DNA of 64,000 bases from Pagrus major (Eukaryota; Chordata; Actinopteri; Spariformes; Sparidae). The notes below the pieces were generated by a model. The model was not told the DNA's origin. It saw nothing but the letters and a program-made list of their open reading frames with translations, and searched no databases. A program made the translations under genes and the position numbers. The stretch's first letter is position 1. The number at the start of each line of letters is the position of its first letter. Shown here one piece after another: positions 23,580-35,200 of the stretch. The stretch spans positions 1,330,121 to 1,394,120 of the forward strand of contig NC_133216.1 in assembly GCF_040436345.1 (NCBI RefSeq), given 5' to 3'.

Positions 23580-24484
23580 GAGCTTTATTCTTTATTCTCC
23601 TTTCATTTGGAAGAAAAAATAAAAACGAGGAACCGACCCCCCCCACCCTGAAATCAAACACATTCTGGTTCTGGTGTGATGAAGATGAAGGTGATGGTAG
23701 TTTTATTGCCATAAACAGTGAAGGAAACAAAATGAACAAAAAGAAGAAAGAAGTTAAAAGAGCCGTTTTTATTCTATAGTACAGTAAAGCAAATAAAACT
23801 GTTCGTTCTCAAAGCGACGCACACCGAAGCTTCTGCCTGATCCGCTACAGAACCGATCCTGATCCTGATTCTGATCCACACAGAGACCTGAAAACATTCA
23901 CCTGGACCGGCTTCACTGTGCCACAAATTAAGCAAAGATTACAGTTTAAACCACAAACACAAATGAGAGATTCACTGTACGAAGAAGAATTTTGGACTTT
24001 TGCAGATTCATTCAAAACTTGTTTTGTTCTTTTTAATCAATTTTTACAAAAAGGTGGCAGTCGGCTTCTACGTGAACTGAAATGACAAGACAGCACAAAA
24101 AGAAAAAAAAACCTTTTCAATTTCTTCTTTTCTGTTGGGGACACAACGTGTTAGCGCCGCCGTCTGGTCAGGAGTATGTGGCTGCTGAGTTAAATGAATC
24201 AGGACTGCAATCAAAGACAGATGGAAGAAGGGAAGAGGTCGAGATCAGAAGGAGATGAAGAAAAAAGGAAGGGAGAAAATAAAAATTAAGCATGACAGGG
24301 AAGAAATACATTCTGCCGCCCTGTCTCTTCTCAATCCTCGCTTTTTAAAATGTTCCCTTCGTCTCTTCTTTCATTTCCCCTCCTTCCATTATTTCTTCCC
24401 CTCTTTCATTCCTTCCCTCCGTGAATGTTCGTTCTGTCGGTTTCTCACTTTTTCTGTCGTTGATGAAAATGTGGCTGGATGGAC

Positions 24485-24542
<58 letters not shown>

Positions 24543-26288
24543 AAAATGGACTGAAGAATAATAAAAAAAGAGAGAATATCAAAAAAGAGGAAGCAGGAAG
24601 GACCAGACACTTCTGTCTTCTTCTCTTATTTCACTTCCCATTTTGTCGTGTCGCTCCGGGAGCTGTTGGGCTTTAAAACCTCTTCTCTCTTGTTAATGAA
24701 AGGTGTGTGTTGGCGCCACCATCTGTTCAGACGAGTATTACATTTAAATCATGTAGAAAAATGGATAAAAAACAAAAGAGGTTTTGTAGTCGAGGGAGAG
24801 TCAATAAGAAACAAGTGAGAGGAAAGAAAAGACGTGAATGAAAGAGAAAGAACAGAGAGACTCTTGTTTTCTGAATCCTTTCGTCCAGTTCAGGTGAAGT
24901 TTTCAGTGGATCAGCCATCTTTGTTTTACTGACGACCTGTGTTCAGTGTGGACGTCTCACTCTTAAATCTGATTGGACGCGACAGGTTTGTCTCTGTGAA
25001 AACGTGTCGTCGTCTCAGATTACTCTTCAGAGGAGCTGTGTTTAGGACACGCCCCTCGCTGCGTTCAGGGTGTGTGGGACAGAAAAAACCACCAAGCATC
25101 AGTGTCCATGAGTGTTTTATAGCACGCTTTGGTAAACAAACTTCAGCATCATCGTTTGTTTTGGTAATTATCAGAAATTTAATGAATTCATGTCCTGCAG
25201 TCAGTTTTCTGTGAGGAAACCGTTTTTTCCTGAATGCAGCATTAAAGTGACAGTTTTAGGGAAAGCCAAATGAGGATAATCCCGCAGACAGTGAACGCAA
25301 CACCTGTTCTTCCCGGCTTCTCAGCCCTCCACTCTACAGAGGCGTCACCTGAACAGGTCGTCCTACCAGCAGTGCATCATGGGAACAGAGGACCATCACT
25401 CTAATCTATCAGCTTCAGGCGTCTGCTTTCTTTTTGTCTAAAAAAAACGTTTCTATCAGGCGCAGGTACCTGTGTGGGCGGAGCTGCAGGTACCTGTGTG
25501 GGCGGAGCTGGTCGAGGGCCAGAAGTCTGTCCTGACAGATTAAACCCCGCCCACCCGCAACGACCAGCAGATCAAAACAAACACGAGAAGGACAAAAATG
25601 TGTCCATACTTCGATCAAAGCTGAAAAATCTTAATTGACGAGTCACCACGGCCACGAGCGACAGCAAACAAAGAAAGACAAAAGTTTATCTTTGACTCAA
25701 CCAATCAGGATGAGGGGGCGTGGCTGCAGCTGAACAACTACAAAATACAAAAAAATGACTTTACAGGTGTCACCTCTGGGCTTCGTTCTGTCGGAGAGTA
25801 AATGGCGGGTGACCTTCGACACGCCGGCCGAGGGGGGGAGGGGGCGGGGCTACGGGGACGAAGCAGGTATGACATCACAGTAAGCGGAGGTGGAGGTGAG
25901 GGGGGCGGGGCAGAGAAACCCAACGTTTGGACATGCATTCACAAGCTGCTCGTTGTGTTTGTGTTTACAGGTTTATTTTCGTCAGTGTGTCAGAGTGTGT
26001 TTCATCTTTATTCCGACTAAGAATAAATATTCTGCTCAAACTGAACTCAAACAGGAAAGAGAACAAGAAGACGAAGCAGAAGAAGAAGAAGAGGAAGAAG
26101 AGGAGGGCGGCGTCCGCTCGCTCGCTGTCTGTCTGTCAGGAAGGAATGCTAACTGTGGCGTTTAAACTCATCCCATTGGCGTTTCTGTATTTCCTTGTTA
26201 AAGTTCTCTATCTGTTCACTCTCGTCACCCCTCCCTCCCTCCCTCCCTCCCTCCCACCCTCCCCCCGGCCCTGATGGCCTTCAGTCTC
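23580..26288 (-). other. eif4h: Probable eif4h 3' UTR
   Basis: From the eif4h stop codon leftward to two AATAAA signals (minus strand) at about 23583-23597. Contains a (GA)n tract (24490-24539), a run of T-rich pyrimidines at 24330-24420, and a duplicated 'gcaggtacctgtgtgggc' at 25462-25508. End position inferred. Confidence 0.4.
24490..24539. repeat. (GA)n microsatellite
   Basis: About 25 uninterrupted GA units, probably within the eif4h 3' UTR. Confidence 0.95.
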
Positions 26289-29200
26289 TTAATTTTTATC
26301 CTTGGGGATCACCTCCTCTCGCGGCTTGGCTCCGCCGAAGATGGCAGAGTTCGGGTTGGCGACCTGGTTGAGCGGCTCAGAGACGGTCCGAGGCTTCAGC
26401 TGCAGCCGGGGCCGCGCTGCACGCTCCTCTGTAAACACACAAACAAACAAACAAACAAACAAACAAACAAGAGAAGTCGGTTCTTACTGAAGCGGATCAA
26501 AGACAACTAAACCAGAAGATTTACTAACAAACATGAATAAAAGTCTAAAACTCTGACGAACAGACAGGAAGTGGTCTCACCTTCAGACGGTTCCCGGAAG
26601 TCTGTCGCTCCTCCGCGGGGGGGTCCGTCTCTGAAGCGACCTGCTCCTGCACCTCCACCTCCAGCTCCACCTCCACCCCTTCTATCACCGGGGCGACTGC
26701 CACCGGCACCGCCGCCTCGACTCCGCCCTCCCATGTAGTCATCATCTCTAAAGCCTGCAGAGACAGACAGGTGGACAGACAGACAGGTGAGTGAGCAGAC
26801 GGACGCCCTCAGGTGTTCTGCAGCGTCTGGAACCAGTAACGTGACCAATGAGCATGAGATGGTCGAAGTGAAAGGCATGATGGGGGAAAAACAGGGGAAG
26901 GTCCAGGAACTCCAGAGGGTGGAGCCGGGCTATGGGGGTCAAAGGTCAACAGTGCCTGATCACTTGCTTAGTTTAGTTCAGTGAGTTGGGTTTGGTGTAG
27001 CTTAGCTTAGCATAACAGTTCTTTGCTATTAAAATTCTGTGTGTATGGTAAAAAGTTTTTCTGGGCCGCAGAGCATCGCGTGATGATGTAATCACAGCAT
27101 GGCCACAACCAAAACTGGCTTCAAAGCCCGGCGCTCTTCCTGCGGGCTTGGAAAGAACTTTTTTGCCTCCTGACCAAATCTAAAACAAACAGTAGCGCCA
27201 CCGTGTGGACACTTATCGAGTTTTGCATCGTGGTTATTAAATGTGAATTGTGAGGGGCAGAAAAACAACCGGAGGCTCTGCCCTGCCCTCCGACTGGTTG
27301 AGCCCAGCAGTGGTCTGATTGGTCGACTGGGATTTGCTGCTGTCCAACCTGAGCTGCTGAACTCTGTGCTCGCACCTCCTCCTTGCTGGTCGAAGTCGTC
27401 ACGGAACTCGCGTCCTCCTCCTCCGCCTCCTCGGGGAGCTCCGCGAGAACCTCCTCGTCCTGCAGAGGACAGGGGGAGTTTAACACGGACAGGAGGAGAC
27501 AAGGGGAGGAGACAAGGGAAGGAGACAAGGGAAGGAGAGAGGAGAGGAAACAGAGAAGGGGTGTGGGCAGTACCTCCTTCTGGAAGGAGTAGGAAGCACA
27601 GCACTGAAGAGGCGGAGCTTGTTAGTCGTCCATTAGCCAATCAGAGAGGAGATGTTAGAGAGAAGCTGCTGACTGAAGGAGGTGAATTCTTATTATCAGT
27701 TTATTTAATTTACTGTCTGTCTGTCTGTCTGTCTGTCAGAGGAAAAGGGAGGGCTGTGGGTGTGATGATGAGATGGCGAGAGGATGAAGTGTGAAAGATA
27801 AAAGAGCGAAGAGTCCTCCTCCGAGTCAAAGCTCTGGTTTGGAATCAAGTTCAATTTGAGAATTTTTAAAGGAAAAGTTCAGTCAAACAGTGAAATCCAG
27901 TCGTCATCTCCATGTTGATGAAAGTCAGGTGAAGTTTCGTAGTCCACAAAACAACCAGAAAAACATCAAATGTCGTCTGTACAAAGTTGTCTGTACATCC
28001 ACAGGTTCACTGCTAACAGGAAGTGCTAACAGCTGATTCTGCTGAGTTTTAATGTAGTTTTGGTTGTTTTTCATTGTAAATCATCTCCAGCTGCTTCAGC
28101 TGTTCAGCAGAATGCTGCAACTCTGTTTTACTGTGAAGCTCCAGAAATGTTCTGTGGACTACGAGACTTCAGCTGACTTTATATCATCAGGAGGAGATGA
28201 TGACTCTGATGACTGATTTTACTTTTAGGGTGAACTGTTCCTTTAAACACCTGTAAGAGTTAAAAACGGACTGAAGTGAAGAAATCATATCAGTCTCTGC
28301 AGTCTGAATATTGATTTCTCCACCAAAATTGTGTCCGTCAGCACAATCAAAAATCTTGATCATATTAAAAAAAAAAACATTAAGACAGTTTCAGCAGCTC
28401 AACATTCACTTTTAGAGATCGAGCAGGTTTAGTTTCAGACTTGGAGGAGAAAGAAGATCAGTGACACTAAAACACACAGCTGTTAGGGTCTACACACACA
28501 CACAAACACACACACACATCTACACACCAGGTTAGAGATCTACTTCCTGTTCGTACCTCTAGCGTCGTCTTTCCCGAAGCCGAAGCCTCTTCCTCCTCCT
28601 CCTCGTTCTTGCCTTCGTCCCTCTGCGATGTCCACCTTCAGGTACCTTTGATCTAGCAACTGCAGGGGTCAGAGGTCACGTTAGCCTTGAACCACTCAGA
28701 CATCTGATTGGTTACTTTTCATTTATCAGTGTGAGTGTAAATGATTTCCTGTGAAACTGAAGAATAAAGTCTGAAGAGGTCGAACGTTATTATGAGACCG
28801 ACACGTTTCTACGGAAGCCCTGAGGGACAAGTGGGAATGTTTTTTTTTTTCTGGTGATCTGATCTGAGCTGTTTTCTCTCCTGTGTTTATGAGTTGTGAT
28901 CTGGTGGAATAATGTTGTTGTTGCTGTTGTTGTTGTTGTTGTTGTCTGTCCCTCAGGGCTTCCGTACGTTTCAGCTCGTGGTCTTCATCAGTCGTTCTTT
29001 ACGCTGCATGTAGCTGCAGCTTCGACCTCCTCACACTTTTCTCTCGATGGAGAATAAAAACAGATACTCACAGCACCGTCGTACGTCAAAGCTTCTTTTA
29101 AAGACTCCACATCTTCAAACTCAACATAACAAAAACCTGAAAGAGACGCAAACACAGGAGAAACAGTCAGAACCGGGTTTACTTCACGATACTGAGGCGT

Positions 29201-32200
29201 ATTATCACGAGTCCCGATATATGGAAGTGTCGTCATAGCTGAAGGACTTTCAGACAGAGCTGCACAGCCTGGAAAACAAAAAAAAGATCAGCTCGTGATT
29301 ATTGTGACAGATAACAGTGTGATGTTATGATACATCAGGTTTGTGGTCATCAGTTTAAAGGAGCACTTCGTAGTTTTGGAGAAGAAATTCAAAGTCAGAA
29401 TTTTAATATTCACAACATTAATGAGGTAATAATACAAACTGTTTCCATCAATGAATAAACCAGCTGTTCTCAGAGAAAATAAGGTCCCAGAACACTGTTT
29501 GAAGCTAGAAAGGTGGCAGGGTCCGCCACATATAAACAAAGCAAAACAGTATAAATTGTGTTGTCCTTTAAGGTCAGTTTGTTTATTCAGTTTGTTTTGC
29601 AGCCAATGAAGATATTTCTCTTCTCTTTAACATTTCTTCACCTAAACTACAGACTGCTCCTTTAACCTACAGACTGCTCCTTTAACCTACAGACTGCTCC
29701 TTTAAACTACAGACTGCTCCTTTAAACTACAGACTGCTCCTTTAAACCACAGACTGCTCCTTTAACCTACAGACTGCTCCTTTAAACTACAGGCTGCTCC
29801 TTTAACCTACAGACTGCTCCTTTAACCTACAGACTGCTCCTTTAAACCACAGACTGCTCCTTTAAACTACAGGCTGCTCCTTTAACCTACAGACTGCTCC
29901 TTTAAACCACAGACTGCTCCTTTAAACTACAGACTGCTCCTTTAACCTACAGACTGCTCCTTTAAACTACAGACTGCTCCTTTAAACCACAGACTGCTCC
30001 TTTAATCCACAGACTGCTCCTTTAATCCACAGACTGCTCCTTTAATCTACAGCCTGCTCCTTTAAACTACAGACTGCCCCTTTAAACCACAGACTGCTCT
30101 TTTAATCTACAGACTGCTCCTTTAACCTACAGACTGCTCTTTTAAACCACAGACTGCTCTTTTAATCTACAGACTGCTCCTTTAATCTACAGACTGCTCC
30201 TTTAAACCACAGACTGCTCCTTTAAACTACAGACTGCTCCTTTAACCTACAGACTGCTCCTTTAACCTACAGACTGCTCCTTTAACCTACAGACTGCTCC
30301 TTTAAACTACAGACTGCTCCTTTAACCTACAGACTGCTCCTTTAACCTACAGACTGCTCCTTTAAACTACAGACTGCTCCTTTAACCTACAGACCGCTCC
30401 TTTAAACTACAGACTGCTCCTTTAAACTACAGACTGCTCCTTTAACCTACAGACTGCTCCTTTAACCTACAGACTGCTCCTTTAACCTACAGACTGCTCC
30501 TTTAACCTACAGACCGCTCCTTTAAACTACAGACCGCTCCTTTAAACTACAGACTGCTCCTTTAAACCACAGACTGCTCCTTTAACCTACAGACTGCTCC
30601 TTTAACCTTTTGAGGATTTCTAACTCACCGTCCTCGTGTACCTGCCAACACATGATCACATGATCACACGATCACACGATCACACGATCACATGGTCACA
30701 TGAAGGCTGTTCCTCTACTCATTTTTGCTTTAATGTCAGAACAGGTCATAAAGTAATAACTTCATCCAGGATGAACATTCGTTCCTCTGATTGGTTTCAA
30801 AGGAGCAGCCTGAAAACAGCCACATGTGAGGAGCAGGAGGAGCAGGAGGAGCAGGAAGAGCAGGAAGAGCAGGAGGAGCAGGAGGAGCAGGAAGAGCAGG
30901 AAGAGCAGGAGGAGCAGGAGGAGCAGGAGGAGCAGGAAGAGCAGGAGGAGCAGGAGGAGCAGGAAGAGCAGGAGGAGCAGGAGGAGGAGCAGGAAGAGCA
31001 GGAAGAGCAGGAGGAGCAGGAGGAGGAGCAGGAGGAGGAGCAGGAGGAGGAGCAGGAGGAGCAGGAAGAGCAGGAGCAGCAGCAGGAGGAGCAGGAGGAG
31101 CAGGAAGAGCAGGAGGAGGAGCAGGAGGAGCAGGAAGAGCAGGAGGAGCAGGAGGAGGAGCAGGAGGAGCAGGAAGAGCAGGAGCAGCAGCAGGAGGAGC
31201 AGGAGGAGCAGGAGGAGCAGGAGGAGCAGGAGGAGCAGGAAGAGCAGGAGGAGCAGGAGGAGCAGGAAGAGCAGGAGGAGCAGGAGGAGGAGCAGGAAGA
31301 GCAGGAAGAGCAGGAGGAGCAGGAGGAGGAGCAGGAGGAGGAGCAGGAGGAGGAGCAGGAGGAGCAGGAAGAGCAGGAGCAGCAGCAGGAGGAGCAGGAG
31401 GAGCAGGAAGAGCAGGAGGAGGAGCAGGAGGAGCAGGAAGAGCAGGAGGAGCAGGAGGAGGAGCAGGAGGAGCAGGAAGAGCAGGAGCAGCAGCAGGAGG
31501 AGCAGGAGGAGCAGGAGGAGCAGGAAGAGCAGGAAGAGCAGGAGGAGCAGGAGGAGCAGGAGGAGCAGGAAGAGCAGGAGGAGCAGGAGGAGCAGGAGGA
31601 GCAGGAAGAGCAGGAGGAGCAGGAGGAGGAGCAGGAGGAGCAGGAGGAAGAGCAGGAAGAGCAGGAGCAGCAGGAGCAGCAGGAAGAGCAGGAGCAGCAG
31701 GAGCAGCAGGAGGAGCAGGAAGAGCAGGAGGAGCAGGAGGAGGAGCAGGAGGAGCAGGAAGAGCAGGAGCAGCAGCAGGAAGAGCAGGAAGAGCAGGAGC
31801 AGCAGGAGGAGCAGGACCAGCAGGACCAGCTGACTTCAGGAGCTTACAATGAAAACACGTCTAAGTGTGAATGGACAGTGACTGTTGTAGCTGCTGTGAC
31901 GTGTGAGGATGATGTGAAACTATCAGGTGTTTGTGAACCCGTCAGTCACTGAATGTTATAATATCACTGATGTTCGTACTGTGACAGATGAATTATTTAA
32001 CACGGATCAGTCTCCTCTGACGGATACCGGATCCACTCCATAACATCCGTCTCTGCACCAAACAACTCTTAATAAATGGACCGGAGCAGGGCGGCACAGT
32101 CCATCTGAATATTATCAAAAGTTCAGAATTGAAATCTCAGACGCTGCAGATCTTTTGACGACAATGAAGTTCTGTAGAGCTGTAGACATCAGAGACGTCC

Positions 32201-35200
32201 TGACCCACAAGTTGTTCTGTGCCAACTCCAACAAATGTCACATCTTCAGGACTTTGTTTCAGTGAAAATAAAAACTGGGATGCAAAAATGATCATTTACA
32301 TTCATCATGAATTGTATCACACTCGTGCTCTCTGCCAACAGATCAGACTGACAGACGGTGAAATGCTCTGACCTTTGAACTTGTCTGACTCTTTGTCTCT
32401 GACCAATCGGATGTTGCGGATGTTGAGCTCTTTGAAGATGATGTCGATGTCTCCCTGCACCGTGTTGTACGGCAGGTTTCCCACGAATGCCGTGAACGGA
32501 GGCTCTGTCGGCAGCTCCTTCTGCTTCCTGGGGCCTCCGGAGCCGCCGCCGCCGCCTCCACGGGGCCTGACGGAGGGACAGACAGAGAGCATCATGGGAC
32601 ATGGAGTACAGACCAGTGTCAGGTTACTTTTGTAGACTGATTTTCTGACGAGATGTTTCTGGACATACGTAATTATTTTGTTTGTTCTGAGTTTCTAAAT
32701 CACAGGTACAGTCAGTTATTCTTCTTCTGATCCTATTTCAGACCGAGCTCATTCAATACCAGCTCACCTCGGACCTCCCAGTCCATGTCATGGATTTCCT
32801 TTAAAAAAACTCAGATAAAACATCTCTTAGATTCATAAGACCTTGAAAAACTCTAAAGCTGAACTCCAATTCTGTTCTTTAGCTTTGAATTTCTGACATT
32901 TGGAGCTGAATGTCTTCATGTTATTGACTGTTCGTATTCTCAGCCTCAGCAACGTCTTATTTATCGCCGACCTCAGTAACACAAACATGTCTTCATCTCG
33001 AACACCTCAGGTTATATATGTATAATCACCGCAAACGAGAAACTGAACCGAGCACTGACGACAACAGAGCGCGTCTTCTCATGCTGTCGCTATGGTTACC
33101 ATCACTGGCTGGTTACTCAGCACGAGACCTGTGAAAATATGACACGCTAACGTCTGACAGGACGCAGTAAACTCTGTACCGACGGGGACACACCCCATGT
33201 TGGCTAATGCAGCTAACAGCTAAAGGAGCTTACAGCTAACATTAGGGGGCGTCATGATACCATCTGACTTTCAATTTTAAGATCAAATTTTTTTGACTTG
33301 AACAATTTTTTCAGCACTAGTGACGATCACATCAGGATCAATAAAGATCAATAAGATTGTTGGTTTTATCTCCTGACAGCTGTGTTTACATATTCAAACT
33401 CTTCTCTTTTACAACAACACGTGGACTTTATCTTCTTGCAGGTTACGATTAGACGAGTTCAAATAACATTCACAAAAACAAAACAACAAACAGCAGCCTT
33501 CAGTGATTCAACAATAACCTATAAAAGATAGAAATTCAGACCAGAGTGAACCCTCTTCACAAACTAATCAATAAAGGATCTCTGAAAAAGAAGAAAATAC
33601 ACCATGTCCAAGGCTATCAGAGTTTCCTCTGATACCAGTCAGCTGATCGTCTTCACCACACGAGAAGAGTCTGGAAGTGATGTTGCAGGCTAACGCTAAG
33701 CTAGCTGCAGGCCAACGCTAAGCTAGCTGTGTCATCTGTGATGTCTTTGTTTTTCTTCAGATGCGCGTACAAAGCGGGTGGAGAGGGAAAAAAATACTGG
33801 GATGATTACCTATCCTGGTTTTGATTTCCTAGATCAAAATTGAAGCAGCTAACAGAGCTAACAGCTAACAGAGCTAACAGCGAACAGAGCTAACAGCGAA
33901 CAGAGCTAACAGCGAACAGAGCTAACAGCGAACAGAGCTAACAGCTAACAGAGCTAACAGCTAACAGAGCTAACAGCAAACAGAGCTAACAGCGAACATA
34001 ACTGAATTCAGCAGGACAGAGTTTCTGTTCAGACGAACAGGAAGCGTTCGACAGTGAACTGCAGGTTAATGTGACAACAACAGTAAATAAATGTACTGAA
34101 GTTATTCAGCCGAGTACATTTTGGAGGTAAAAGTACTTTAAATGCTAATACTTTTACACTTTTAACTAACAATTATAGATGATGAAGTAAAAAAAACAAC
34201 ATTTTGAGTTTGGGACGGTTTTCTTTCACTTTGAGATTGTTAAAATTATATTTTGGGGGTCGATGGTGAAAATAGAAGAACAAAAGCATCAGCAGAATAA
34301 CTGATGATTAAAATAATCACTACCTGCAGCCCTGATTGATTTGTCATCTCAAGATAGCAAACCTGTGTTTTTTCATGTAAATAAGACTTGTTTATCTTGA
34401 GATAATAAAATATTAAAGTCATGATCTCAAGATACAATAAAATCACTTCAACCACAGATGAAGCAACATGAAGAAAGTTCTTCAGAGTATTTTCCTAAAT
34501 GTTGAACTCTTCCTTTAAATTCAGAGGCGTCGTCCTGTGTGATGTCAGTCTGTCACATATATAATGTCCATCAGTTATTCATCCTCAAAGTTTACTGTCA
34601 CAGAAGAAGGAAAGAAACCAGAAAACATTGACATTAACAAGCTGGATTAATATTATAGTTGACAATTGATTTGATTCATTAATCACTGCAGCTCCAGACA
34701 CAACATAATATTAGATCTTTATATACTCTGACTTCATATCACACACAGCACATTACTGTGAAATGGGTCATTGTGTTTCTACATTTTGTTGTTTGTAATG
34801 TGAGTGACACATCTCGATCATTCTTCCTGCCACAGGAAAAACAAAGCAGTCCGGTCAGACCTGTAATACCTGCGACAGGTGAACGTCTTCTCTCAATCAC
34901 AGCAGAGAACAAAGTCTTCAGTGTGATTACAGGTCAGATCTAACAGGAGAGTTTCTGCCCTCTGCTGGACTGGAAGTCGATCAGATCAGATTCACAGGAA
35001 GCTCATCAATACTTCTGTTTTAATCAGAATTTCATTATCTATTAATCTGCTCTAGTTTCTGTTAATATCATCATATCATCATGACTCATAAAGGAGTCGG
35101 TGTGTCACGATTCTCCAGATCCACCATTTGATTTGTCTTTTGTTTTGTTGTCCGATTTAAACTTTTTTTTACGGAGTATTGATTTGTAAAGATCAACAGA

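Noticed and set aside
29647-30606. CRISPR-like regular array
   Set aside because: Units are directly adjacent 20-mers without spacers, and the context is a fish intron.
30826-31833. 335-codon Arg/Ser-rich frame resembling an SR protein
   Set aside because: Same minisatellite in another frame; composition is set by the repeat, not by selection on a protein.
30636-31952. 438-codon plus-strand frame of Glu/Gln repeats
   Set aside because: It is the GAGCAG minisatellite inside eif4h intron 2, read antisense. Unit lengths divisible by three keep frames open; no domain, start context or splice pattern supports a gene.
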